From Vibrio penaeicida (GTDB lineage: Bacteria; Pseudomonadota; Gammaproteobacteria; Enterobacterales; Vibrionaceae), in contig NZ_AP025145.1 in NCBI RefSeq assembly GCF_019977755.1, forward strand, positions 1,116,001 to 1,180,000: DNA of 64,000 nt. The letters are read 5' to 3'. The notes under the pieces are model-generated. The model did not search any database, had not been told where the DNA came from, and was given only the letters and a program-made list of their open reading frames with translations. Shown here in pieces: positions 9,434 through 18,103 of the stretch. Position 1 is the first letter of the stretch, and every line of letters starts with the position of its first letter. A program made the position numbers and the translations under genes.

Positions 9434-9487
9434 TCTCGAAATATTTCAGTCACTTTTTGATTACTTTTTAGAAATTTTCGAACTTGT

Positions 9488-9520
9488 AAAAATCCAGCCT
9501 TTGCTGGATTTTTTGTTTTT
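9488..9520 (+). terminator. Terminator after the microprotein gene
   Basis: Stem AAAAATCCAGC / GCTGGATTTTT with a CTTT loop and a continued T-rich tail. Confidence 0.9.
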
Positions 9521-9619
9521 ATGTGGTATCTGCTGCTTTCCCCGGTTTTATATAAACCTCCTCACCTAATCAATCCCCATTTTTCATGACTTGTCGGTAT
9601 ATTTTACAATTTCCTTATT

Positions 9620-9638
9620 GATATTGATAACGACTATC
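9620..9638 (+). promoter_or_regulatory. Fur box of the TonB receptor / HmuY-like operon
   Basis: GATATTGATAACGACTATC matches 15 of 19 positions of the GATAATGATAATCATTATC consensus and lies 67 bp before the receptor start. Iron repression of the receptor and the lipoprotein behind it is inferred. Confidence 0.7.
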
Positions 9639-9705
9639 ATTAAGATTCGCACAAATTAAAACTACAGTACAGCATTCGCTTGCTTACGCCTAAGGAAGAT
9701 TTCGT

Positions 9706-10617
9706 GTGAAAGCTTTATCAACTCGTTTATTGCCATACATCTCCGTTGCAATTGTTTCTGGTTACGCAACTGCTAACACAAAAACACCAGAAATTATGGT
9801 TGTTACTGGAACAAAAACGGAAAGGGCTCTTCTCGATACTCCAGTACGTACAGAGGTTATTACAGAAGTAGATTTAGAGCGTAATCATGCTAGAAGCCTA
9901 GAAGAAGCCTTACGATTTGTTCCAGGTGTTCAACTTGTTGACCGACATGGAAAAGGTGGGAAAGAGGTAATACTTCAAGGGGTCGACGGTCAACGAGTAT
10001 TAGTTTTAGTTGATGGACTTCCAACTAGCCCTACGTCGGGTACAGCGACAGATGTGAGTAAAATCGCGGTTGCCGGAGTTAAACAAATTGAAATTGTAAA
10101 AGGTGCTGTATCCGCGCTTTATGGGTCTAATGCAATGGGGGGTGTAATTAACATCATAACCAAAAGACCGTTTAACAAGAGTAATGAGTTTAAATTAACT
10201 TTAGATGCAGGAACCTATGGTGAGCATAATGTTCGGGACTTTCCGATCAACGATGGTCATGCAAATCTATACGCCCTTTATAGTGAAGACAATTGGTATC
10301 TTCAATTTGTCGGTGACTCTCGTAACATGGGGGGAGTTGATCTCGACAAGGGTACTTTTAACTTTGAGGACTATGCAGGCTCACGATCAAATATATCGTT
10401 GACAGCAGGATTGAGAACATCAGATACAGGTTTAGTTGAAATTAAACCAACTTTGTATCAAGAAGATATATACAGGCATTACGAAACGTTTTCTCCAGGT
10501 GTTGGTGAAAAGCAAATGTCTAAAGTAGAAAAATCTACAAGGTATGATCTGTCTGTCCGGTATGAAGATCAGTTTGCAGATGATGTACTTTTATCTGCTT
10601 ACTACATGCTAATGTAA
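9706..10617 (+). pseudogene. TonB-dependent receptor, 5' fragment (interrupted by an IS)
   Basis: Start GTG 9706 with AAGGAAG seven bases upstream. A signal peptide is followed by a TonB-box-like EIMVVTGT and a complete plug domain (LEEALRFVPGVQLVDR, ILQGVDGQRVLVLVDG, IEIVKGAVSALYGSNAMGGVINIITKR), then the first barrel strands. The frame runs into the IS and stops after YYML plus two IS-encoded codons. Removing the IS and one CTAA copy joins this frame exactly to 11823-12892 and gives one receptor of 658 residues. The plug most resembles FepA/CirA/HmuR-type receptors. The HmuY-like gene behind it suggests haem as the ligand. As assembled, the receptor should be non-functional. Confidence 0.9.
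10609..10612. repeat. Target-site duplication CTAA (second copy 11819-11822)
   Basis: The four bases CTAA flank the insertion sequence on both sides. A 4-bp duplication is usual for IS407-group elements of the IS3 family. Confidence 0.85.
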
Positions 10618-10687
10618 TCATCCCCTAAACTAGGGACATTTAGAATTAGAGTTCTTCGGTTTAAACTAAACCAAATGGAGAACACTG

Positions 10688-10954
10688 ATGAAAAAATCAC
10701 GCTATACAGAAACGCAAATCGTCAAGATTCTGAAAGAAGTTGAGGCTGGCAGGTTGGTCAAAGAGGTCTGCCGAGAGTATGGCATATCAGATGCCACTTA
10801 CTACAACTGGAAGTCCAAGTACGGCGGCATGGAAGCCTCAGACGTGAAGCGACTGAAGGAGCTTGAGGATGAAAACCGACGCCTGAAGCAAATGTTTGCT
10901 GAACTGAGCCTCGACCATAAAATCCTTAAGGATATCGTCGAAAAAAAGCTGTAA
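10688..10954 (+). CDS. IS3-family OrfA (DNA-binding HTH protein)
   Basis: 88 residues. An HTH_Tnp_1 helix-turn-helix (TETQIVKILKEVEAG ... EVCREYGISDATYYNWKSKYGG) is followed by a leucine-zipper-like helix (LKELEDENRRLKQMFAELSLD). The heptamer A-AAA-AAG at 10942-10948, just before the stop at 10952, is a classic -1 frameshift site. The -1 frame is open through to orfB, so an OrfAB transposase of about 371 residues is expected. Confidence 0.92.
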   Translation: MKKSRYTETQIVKILKEVEAGRLVKEVCREYGISDATYYNWKSKYGGMEASDVKRLKELEDENRRLKQMFAELSLDHKILKDIVEKKL

Positions 10955-10977
10955 AGCCCACGATTCGGCGAGAGTGG

Positions 10978-11802
10978 GTGGATTACGTCAATAATTGTCA
11001 CTGTGTGAGTCTGCGTAGGGCTTGTCGTTTAGTCGGCATCAGTGACTCGGTCTATCGGTATCGACCAGATAAGCACCGAGATGCCCCTGTGATTGCCGCC
11101 TTGCAAGAAGCCGTTGAACGTTATCCTGCATATGGTTTTGGCATGTTATTCAAAGTGCTTAAGCGATGGGGGTATCGCTGGAACCACAAACGAGTGCATC
11201 GACTCTACTGCGAACTGAAGTTGAATAAGCGCCGTCGTGGAAAGAAGCGGCTACCAACAAGAGAGCCTGCCCCTCTCTGTGTGCCAGAAACGTTCAATCA
11301 ATGTTGGTCAATGGATTTCATGAGCGATTCACTGATGTGTGGTAGACGCTTCAGGACGTTCAATGTTGTTATCGATGACTTTAACCGTGAAGTGCTGGCC
11401 ATTGAAATTGACTTGAATCTTCCCGCTCAAAGAGTTGTTCGCGTGTTGGAACGCATCGTCGCCTGGCGAGGTTATCCGAGTCAGTTACGTATGGATAACG
11501 GTCCAGAGTTTATCTCAACGGCTTTAGCTGAATGGGCGGAACAACATGACATACAACTCGAATTCATACAGCCAGGCAAGCCCACACAAAACTCGTTTGT
11601 TGAAAGGTTCAACCGGACCTATCGAGATGAAATACTCAACATGTATGTGTTCAGAACGTTAAAAGAGGTACGTGAGCTAACAGAAAACTGGGTTCGAGAA
11701 TACAACGATGAACGTCCCCACAGCTCGCTGGGTGACCTGACCCCTTGGGAATATCTTGCTAAGTTGAAATTGCCGGAAGACTCTAATTTAGGGTGTCACT
11801 AA
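10978..11802 (+). CDS. IS3-family OrfB transposase (DDE, rve domain)
   Basis: 274 residues counted from an in-frame GTG, but expression is probably through frameshifting from orfA. An HTH_21 segment (VERYPAYGFGMLFKVLKRWGY) precedes the integrase core with catalytic Asp in WSMDFMSD, Asp in RMDNGPEFIS and Glu in NSFVERFNRTYRDEIL. The C-terminal YNDERPHSSLGDLTPWEY is typical of the family. No internal damage is visible. Confidence 0.93.
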   Translation: MDYVNNCHCVSLRRACRLVGISDSVYRYRPDKHRDAPVIAALQEAVERYPAYGFGMLFKVLKRWGYRWNHKRVHRLYCELKLNKRRRGKKRLPTREPAPLCVPETFNQCWSMDFMSDSLMCGRRFRTFNVVIDDFNREVLAIEIDLNLPAQRVVRVLERIVAWRGYPSQLRMDNGPEFISTALAEWAEQHDIQLEFIQPGKPTQNSFVERFNRTYRDEILNMYVFRTLKEVRELTENWVREYNDERPHSSLGDLTPWEYLAKLKLPEDSNLGCH

Positions 11803-11809
11803 AAAAGGG

Positions 11810-12892
11810 ATGTTTACACTAAGAGCTATGGATGAATCCACTCATCAGGATGACCTTAGCACTATTTATTATGACCAAACACGTGAGGCTCAATCCGTTA
11901 CTCACCAAGCTGAAATTCAAGTTGACGCTCCAATTGGCGAATCGCAAGTTCTGACCGTAGGACTTCTATCAAGTGTTGATACTTTAGAACAAAAAAACAA
12001 TGGGACAATAGAGGTAGATAAAGCTAAGAGTCAACGCCATGAGTTTTACGTACAAGACGATATCTTTATTACAGACAACTTGGAATTGTTACCTGGCTTT
12101 AGAGTACAAAATGATGCTGACTTTGGCGTTAAATTTACCCCAAAACTAAATGCACTTTACACTCCAGCACATTTCAATGAGAAAAACCTAAAAATACGAG
12201 CAGGCGTAGGTTCAGGGTATCGAGTCCCCAATTTAAAAGAACGTTTTTATGAGTTTGACCATAGCGCAATAGGTTACAAAGTACTAGGAAATAAAGAGTT
12301 AACCCCTGAGTCTTCTGTTAGTTACCAATTAGGAGCTGAGTGGAACCTTCACCAAAATGTTAATGCTCATATCAATCTATTTAGAAATGATATTAAAGAT
12401 CTTATTGCAACTGATTTGAATAAAGAAAAATCAAGATCAGACCTAAAAATCTACGAATACACCAACTATCAAAAAGTTAAAACACAAGGTGTAGAAAGTG
12501 CGCTTAACTTTACACTCTCTCAAGTTCTATCTGGAGAATTTGCATACAACTATTTAGAAGCAAGAGATTTATTAACAGATACAGTTATCCCCGATAGACC
12601 GAAGCACACATATATTGCTTCTTTAAACTATCTAATCCCCTTGTTGAAAACTGAAGTCTCTTTGAGTGGAAAGTATCAATCAAGTGAATTTAAAGATTCA
12701 GACAATACCATCACTTCTCCTGCACATACTTCCGCAGATTTGAAACTCAATACTGAAATCAATAACCAATTTAAAATATTTTTTGGAATCAATAACCTAA
12801 CTGACAACGTAAGGAATACACCTTCTAATGGGTTGGATAATCGACCAACAAAAGGAAGGTATTTCTACGCGGGTTTACAGATTAAAGGTTAA
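11810..12892 (+). pseudogene. TonB-dependent receptor, 3' fragment (interrupted by an IS)
   Basis: This holds most of the outer-membrane beta-barrel of the receptor begun at 9706. The apparent ATG at 11810 belongs to the IS end; native codons start at CTA-AGA (11819). The barrel region has GVGSGYRVPNLKERFYEF, like the FRAP-type segment of haem and siderophore receptors, then SYQLGAEWNLHQNVNAHINLFRND. It ends with a terminal strand GRYFYAGLQIKG rather than a final aromatic residue. Without a signal peptide or plug this fragment cannot reach the outer membrane. Confidence 0.9.
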
Positions 12893-12916
12893 TTCTCTTA
12901 GTTAAGGACAAATAAA

Positions 12917-14050
12917 ATGAGTAAGTTAAAAATTAGCGCTCTTGCATTAGCGATAACATCGGGTCTTTTGGCTGGATGTAATGGCAATTCCGATAGTTCT
13001 AATGCACCAACAACCAAGCAACCTACTTCTTCAAAAGCGACAGTGCTCGATGTAGATGCAAGCCAAGGTGCAAAAACTACCGTCGACCTATATTCCAACG
13101 CCATTGTGACTGATGACACATGGCAAGTGGCATATCAGAAATACGTCGGATTTTCGACAAATGGTGGTGTATCTGGAAATGGGAAAATTTCGGCATGTGC
13201 TGCACATAATTACAGCGATATTTTTGATTCGGATTCTAAACCTGTAGAAAGTGAGTTTAAGAAACTTACTATTACATCAACGCTTCAAGACTTTGAAAAA
13301 GTCAATTTGTCTAACTGTAATGACAGTGACTTCATAACAGACAATATAAAAACCCAAATTAAAACTGAAGATTGGCTGAATGCTGACTACAGTACCGGTG
13401 CTCCTGTATTTACAGCAAAAGCAGGTAATGGTTGGATAATTCGTACAGATTCGGGTAGCGACTATGCGCGTGTATCAGTTAAGTCAGTCACCGTAGTATT
13501 TGGCGCGTCCCCAAGCAGAAAGCTTGTATTTACAACCGAACTTTGGGATAGCAATGCGAAAAACTTCCAAACTGGCGTAGATAAAGAAATAGACTTCACA
13601 AACGAGCAAGTTTTCTTTGACGCAAATACTAATGCTATCGTTACTGAGAATGATAACTGGGATTTAAGCGTAAAAGTAGAAGGGCGTGATTACCCAATTC
13701 AAGTGAATGGTGGTGTTTCTGGTAGTGGCAAAGCAGCTGTAGGGACGCTAACAGTAGCAAATGCTGCTGCTGTTACGGATCCTGAATCTACAGGATCTAC
13801 GGAGCAAGTTTATCGTTACTATAGTGATTTAGCGTCAGGTGCCTTAACTAAACCCGGTAACTATGGACCATTACAGTATAATGTCGGTGGAAAACACCAA
13901 ATGTGGCCAACTTTTACTACTTATATTGTTAAAGACGAAAAAGAAGCCACACCAAGATATTTCAAGTTTCAAGTTATTGGCAACAAAGGGCGTACAGGTT
14001 CTTTGACGTCGGGTAACCTTGTCTTCAGATATCAAGAAATTACTGAGTAA
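12917..14050 (+). CDS. HmuY-like haem-binding lipoprotein with two tandem repeats
   Basis: 377 residues with a lipoprotein signal ending LLAGC (Cys21) and a low-complexity Ser/Thr/Pro linker. Two HmuY-like halves follow. The first has NAIVTDDTWQVAYQKY and TNGGVSGNGK (about residues 61-90); the second has NAIVTENDNWDLSV and VNGGVSGSGK (about 239-272). The C-terminus (RYFKFQVIGNKGRTGSLTSGNLVFRY) matches the closing strand block of the family. HmuY proteins bind haem outside the cell and pass it to a partner TonB receptor. The gene starts 24 bp after the receptor with AAGGA upstream, so it is the same operon and the IS is probably polar on it. The double-domain form is unusual. Haem-ligand residues cannot be assigned by eye. 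Confidence 0.75.
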   Translation: MSKLKISALALAITSGLLAGCNGNSDSSNAPTTKQPTSSKATVLDVDASQGAKTTVDLYSNAIVTDDTWQVAYQKYVGFSTNGGVSGNGKISACAAHNYSDIFDSDSKPVESEFKKLTITSTLQDFEKVNLSNCNDSDFITDNIKTQIKTEDWLNADYSTGAPVFTAKAGNGWIIRTDSGSDYARVSVKSVTVVFGASPSRKLVFTTELWDSNAKNFQTGVDKEIDFTNEQVFFDANTNAIVTENDNWDLSVKVEGRDYPIQVNGGVSGSGKAAVGTLTVANAAAVTDPESTGSTEQVYRYYSDLASGALTKPGNYGPLQYNVGGKHQMWPTFTTYIVKDEKEATPRYFKFQVIGNKGRTGSLTSGNLVFRYQEITE

Positions 14051-14063
14051 TTTGTAATTGAAT

Positions 14064-14090
14064 AAGCCCTCGTTGATTCGGGGGCTTTTT
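14064..14090 (+). terminator. Terminator after the HmuY-like gene
   Basis: Stem AAGCCCTCG / CGGGGGCTT (one G-T pair) around TTGATT, followed by T's, 13 bp past the stop. Confidence 0.85.
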
Positions 14091-14183
14091 ATATACTAAA
14101 GTCAACATTTTGAAAAACTCAAGCACAGGTTGACTATTTGTATAGAATGTCGGTATAGAGGAATTAAAACCAGAGAGAACCCC

Positions 14184-15116
14184 TTGAATAGCCCAATTAC
14201 CCTAGAAGCCTTACATATTCTTGATGCCATTGACAGAAGAGGTAGCTTCGCCGCCGCCGCAAATGAGCTTAACCGAGCACCATCTTCCCTTAGTTATCAG
14301 ATTCAAAAACTGGAACAGGATCTCGATTTAGTTATCTTTGACCGGTCAGGACACAAAGCGACGTTTACTCACGCGGGTAAGTTGCTGCTGGAACGAGGTC
14401 GAATGCTTTTAAGCGCGGCAGAAGATATGGTATCGGATGCAAACGTGCTTGCACACGGATGGGAATTGGATTTAACGATCGCTCACGATGGTATTGTTCC
14501 TGTAAACACATTTTTCCCGTTGGTTGAGCACTTGGGAGCGGTCAGTAAAACACGCGTTAAGCTACAAGAAGAAATTTTAGCTGGTTGTTGGGAATCGCTT
14601 GCTTACGATCGCGCGGATCTTCTTATCTGCCCGAAACCAGATACTTACCCGCAGGATGTAAAAGCAGAGCCAATTGGCGAGATGTCGATGACTTGGGTAG
14701 CGGCTTACGATCATTATATACATCAGAGAAAAGGCGAGTTCGATAACGATTCACGCAGCCATTATCGCGCAATTGTGATCGCAGATACTGCAAGAGAAGC
14801 ACCAGCGCTGAGCCGAAATATTTTGGATGAACAACCTAGATTAACGGTAACAAGTTTCCACGCAAAAGTGGAAGCGTTGACTGCTGGGCTCGGTATTGGA
14901 ACCATTCCAACCCATATAGCGAAAGAGATGATCGACAAGAAGCTTCTAAGAAAAATAGAAGGGACTGAAGACGCCCCTGTTGAAATTGTGCTCGCTTGGC
15001 GAAGAAATAAAATGGGTAAAAGTAAATCTTGGTGTATTCAATACATTAAGAAAAACTGGAAAGTGGACTACTCGTTTAAAGGAAGCCTCATATCGGCAAT
15101 GCCGTCTTCAAACTGA
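14184..15116 (+). CDS. LysR-family transcriptional regulator (YhaJ-like)
   Basis: About 310 residues from TTG 14184, which follows AGAGAG and gives the normal LysR N-terminus (LEALHILDAIDRRGSFAAAA). The upstream TTG 14130 would add 18 unlikely residues. The winged HTH (NRAPSSLSYQIQKLEQDLDLVIFDRSGHKATFT) closely resembles E. coli YhaJ. The effector-binding domain follows. The last codons overlap the 3' end of the convergent pat gene by 49 bp. Targets are unknown; no divergent partner gene is present. Confidence 0.88.
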   Translation: MNSPITLEALHILDAIDRRGSFAAAANELNRAPSSLSYQIQKLEQDLDLVIFDRSGHKATFTHAGKLLLERGRMLLSAAEDMVSDANVLAHGWELDLTIAHDGIVPVNTFFPLVEHLGAVSKTRVKLQEEILAGCWESLAYDRADLLICPKPDTYPQDVKAEPIGEMSMTWVAAYDHYIHQRKGEFDNDSRSHYRAIVIADTAREAPALSRNILDEQPRLTVTSFHAKVEALTAGLGIGTIPTHIAKEMIDKKLLRKIEGTEDAPVEIVLAWRRNKMGKSKSWCIQYIKKNWKVDYSFKGSLISAMPSSN

Positions 15117-17749
15117 ATATCCAATTCAAACCCCATTTTCTGAGCTAGCATGATCATGCCACGATTCGTCGGCATGGTCATACCGGACATCTGTTTGGTT
15201 CCTCTATCTTTACAATATCTTATCAGCTTATCCATTAATACTCGCCCGAGCCCACACCCTTTGAGATCAGAGCGCACTAAGATAGCGAATTCGGCATCGA
15301 AGTTTTCTGGGTCAGAGAGTACTCTTGCTACGCCAATGATTCGTTTCTTGCCTTCATGATATTGTTGAGCAACAAATGCCATTTCCCTATCAAAATCTAT
15401 CTGAGTGAAGTTAGCTAATGCCTCGTGATTAAACTCACCGACATCACTGAAGAATCGCTTGTAGAGATCATCTTTCGAAACGTTTGAGATGAACTCAGCG
15501 TGATCGGGCTCGTCTTCAGGCAGGATAGGGCGTAGCAAAACATTGCTGTTATCTTTTAACACTACATGTTCTTCGTGTTCGATTGGATAAGGGCGAATAG
15601 CAAGACGTTGGTGAGAATCGCCTTCGAACTCTTCGATAGTCAAATCCGCATCCAAGATTGTAAAATCTTCACCGTTAGCGAGTACTGGATGTATATCCAG
15701 TTCTTTGATTTGAGGGCAATCTATTACCATTTGCGAAATACGCACTAGAAATTCACTAAGCCCGTCGACGCTCATCGGGTTTGGGAGTTGTTGAACTCTG
15801 AGCTTGTTTCTTTTAATTGCTCGAACGATAAGATAGCGAGCAAGGGTCATATTCAAAGGTGGAATTGCAGCTGTGGCATCCATTGCCTCATTCCATTCAG
15901 AACCGCCTTCACCCAACAGTATGACAGGGCCAAAGGTTGGGTCTGATTTGACTTTGATTCTGATTTCTTGAGCGCCAGCCCGGTTGGCCATGCCTTGTAT
16001 CAATAAGCCCTGTATACGAGCACTCGGGTAAGTAAGAGAAACCCGATCCAGAATAGATTGCGCTGCCGAAGCAACCTCGACGCTGTTTCTTAAATTAAGC
16101 ATAACTCCCTGCACATCAGACTTGTGAGCGATGTCGGGTGAACGAAGTTTAACAGCAACGGGATAGCCGATGTTCTCTGCAATATGTACAGCTTCGGATG
16201 GGTCGCTTGCGAGCCAAGTTGGTAAGGCATTGAATTTGTATTGTTTTAGTAAGAAATCTATTTGGTGGGTATCCAAATGTGTGTTTCCATCGGATAACTG
16301 GTTATTTATCCAGTCCCTCGCAAGATCAACATCATTGTGCTCAATTTGACCCGCTGAAGCAGGTGTTTCCATTAATTGTTTTTGATTACGCCTGTATTCG
16401 ACTAGGTGCATGAATGCGGTAACGGCACTTTCCGGTGTTCTGTACGTTGGAATTCCGGCTTGTGTAAAAAGCTGACGCGCATCTTTTGTGCTTTGTTCGC
16501 CACACCAATTGGTTAAAATGTTAAAACGCCTGGCGTTGGGGTGTTTTTTGACGCAATCGATAATGGCTTGCGCTGTCTCGGTTGAATGCGCAACAGCAGA
16601 TGGACTGTGCATTATCAACAACGCATCGAATTCATCTCCGTCCATTAACGTACCAATTGTGTCAACGTATCTTTGGCTATTGGCGTCACCAATCATATCA
16701 ATAGGGTTACAGCCAGACCAACTCGCGGGCAGTAGGCTAGAGAGTTTGTTAGTTGTATCGTTACTCAATTCCGCTAACTTACCACCTTTATCCATTAGGG
16801 TATCGATAGCCATAATCGCGGGACCACCTCCATTTGTAACAATGGCTAGGCGCTCGCCTCGAAGGGGAACAGAATGAGTCAGTGTTTCTACTGCTGCGAA
16901 CAGTTCGTGGGTGTTTTTTACTCTCAGCATACCAGAGCGCTGTATCGCTGCGTCATATATAACATCCAAGCTGGGAATACTGCCTGTATGTAATGTTGCA
17001 GCTTTTTGCCCTGCAATCGAGCGACCACCCTTTAAAACGAGTATTCGGCGATTTCGGCTTGCTGCTCGAGCGGCAGACATAAAACGTCTTGCGTCTTTAA
17101 TGCTGTCTATGTAAAGCAATATTGCTTCGGTTTTACTGTCTGTACAAAGTGTGTCGAGTAGTTCATCGAAATCGACATCCGATCCATTACCAATTGAGAT
17201 AAATGCAGAAAACCCAATCTGCTTGTCATTTGCCCAGTCCAAAACCGTGGTACAAACAGCGGCGGATTGAGAAATAAAAGCGATTTTCCCGGGAAGGGCC
17301 GTAACAGGAGAAAAAGAAGCATTGAAACTGTGCCAGGGTAGGATCAAACCCAAGCTATTAGGTCCGAGAATTCTTACGTTGTAACGTCTGGCTAACTCAA
17401 CACATTTCTTTTCAAAAGAGTCACCATTTTGATCGAGACTGTGCATATCAGACGAAAGAATGACCACTGCGCCAACACCTTTCCTCGCTATTTGTTCAAA
17501 CAGCTCTACGTTTCGGGATGCATGTGTACACAAAATTGCTAGGTCAGGAATGATTGGCAGAGATTCGACAGTCGGATAGGCCAATACGCCACATACAGAT
17601 TTGTATTTAGGGGACACTGGCATAATTGCTCCCTGAAATCCCCCTTGGAGCAAATTGTTCATTACGATGTAGCCAGCCCGCGTTGGTGACTGTGAAGCAC
17701 CTATAACCGCAACAGATGTTGGACTGAGAAGCTTATTTAACCGATTCAT
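15068..17749 (-). CDS. pat: Protein lysine acetyltransferase Pat (PatZ/YfiQ-like)
   Basis: 893 residues from ATG 17749 (GGAG four to five bases upstream); E. coli PatZ is 886. It starts with a CoA-binding domain (SVAVIGASQSPTRAGYIV), then a succinyl-CoA-ligase-like region, an ATP-grasp domain (GYPVAVKLRSPDIAHKSD, IRIKVKSDPTFGPVILLGEGG) and a C-terminal GNAT domain (GVARVLSDPENFDAEFAILV, then LKGCGLGRVLMDKLI). Pat acetylates acetyl-CoA synthetase and other proteins from acetyl-CoA, linking carbon status to enzyme activity. The NDP-forming ligase part is normally inactive in this family; I did not verify its catalytic His. Confidence 0.92.
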   Translation of the reverse strand: MNRLNKLLSPTSVAVIGASQSPTRAGYIVMNNLLQGGFQGAIMPVSPKYKSVCGVLAYPTVESLPIIPDLAILCTHASRNVELFEQIARKGVGAVVILSSDMHSLDQNGDSFEKKCVELARRYNVRILGPNSLGLILPWHSFNASFSPVTALPGKIAFISQSAAVCTTVLDWANDKQIGFSAFISIGNGSDVDFDELLDTLCTDSKTEAILLYIDSIKDARRFMSAARAASRNRRILVLKGGRSIAGQKAATLHTGSIPSLDVIYDAAIQRSGMLRVKNTHELFAAVETLTHSVPLRGERLAIVTNGGGPAIMAIDTLMDKGGKLAELSNDTTNKLSSLLPASWSGCNPIDMIGDANSQRYVDTIGTLMDGDEFDALLIMHSPSAVAHSTETAQAIIDCVKKHPNARRFNILTNWCGEQSTKDARQLFTQAGIPTYRTPESAVTAFMHLVEYRRNQKQLMETPASAGQIEHNDVDLARDWINNQLSDGNTHLDTHQIDFLLKQYKFNALPTWLASDPSEAVHIAENIGYPVAVKLRSPDIAHKSDVQGVMLNLRNSVEVASAAQSILDRVSLTYPSARIQGLLIQGMANRAGAQEIRIKVKSDPTFGPVILLGEGGSEWNEAMDATAAIPPLNMTLARYLIVRAIKRNKLRVQQLPNPMSVDGLSEFLVRISQMVIDCPQIKELDIHPVLANGEDFTILDADLTIEEFEGDSHQRLAIRPYPIEHEEHVVLKDNSNVLLRPILPEDEPDHAEFISNVSKDDLYKRFFSDVGEFNHEALANFTQIDFDREMAFVAQQYHEGKKRIIGVARVLSDPENFDAEFAILVRSDLKGCGLGRVLMDKLIRYCKDRGTKQMSGMTMPTNRGMIMLAQKMGFELDIQFEDGIADMRLPLNE

Positions 17750-18103
17750 CAACGCTCCATAAAATACATAAAAACAATTTCGCAAGCATCTTACTAGTAT
17801 ATACCGATACTATCCGTGGTTTCAGGTTTCAACACGAAAATCTGAAGCTAACTTATTGAGTTGTATTAGTATAAGTGTAAGCAATTTAAGCTATCGTATA
17901 GATAGATTTCAGTATGTGATCTATAACAGTGTTTGGTGTCGTTCGTTCCATGTTGTTCGCAAAAAAACTAAACACTAATTCCTCTAGAGCGAATATTGTG
18001 GGAATCATCACGAGTTGAGTTACAATTAACTGGGGACTGCACTTGATTCTGCGTGAATCAATGTGCATGATTTGAAAAGAATAAATTAGCGTAAGCATTA
18101 CAC
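17750..18103. other. Intergenic region with an inverted repeat upstream of the SPOR lipoprotein
   Basis: 354 bp with no convincing gene. A near-perfect stem-loop TGCACTTGATTC (18038-18049) / GAATCAATGTGCA (18055-18067) lies about 37 bp before the SPOR gene start, probably in its leader. It could be an operator or an mRNA structure. Confidence 0.4.

Larger units (their letters stand above)
10613..11818 (+). mobile_element. Complete IS3-family (IS407-group-like) insertion sequence, 1,206 bp
   Basis: The element begins TGTAATCATCCC and ends GGGATGTTTACA, imperfect inverted repeats with TG...CA termini. The similarity extends inward to TTAGA on both sides. It carries orfA and orfB in the -1 relation with a slippery heptamer and an intact DDE transposase. 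CTAA duplications flank it and the host gene is restored in frame on removal, so the insertion looks recent and the element potentially active. Confidence 0.92.

Noticed and set aside
11810..11818. ATG at 11810 as a true start of a separate receptor protein
   Set aside because: The ATG and next codons come from the IS right end; the product lacks a signal peptide and plug.
14130..14158. TTG 14130 as LysR start, or TTGACT...TAGAAT here as a promoter
   Set aside because: The extra residues do not fit LysR N-termini, and the two hexamers are only 7 bp apart.
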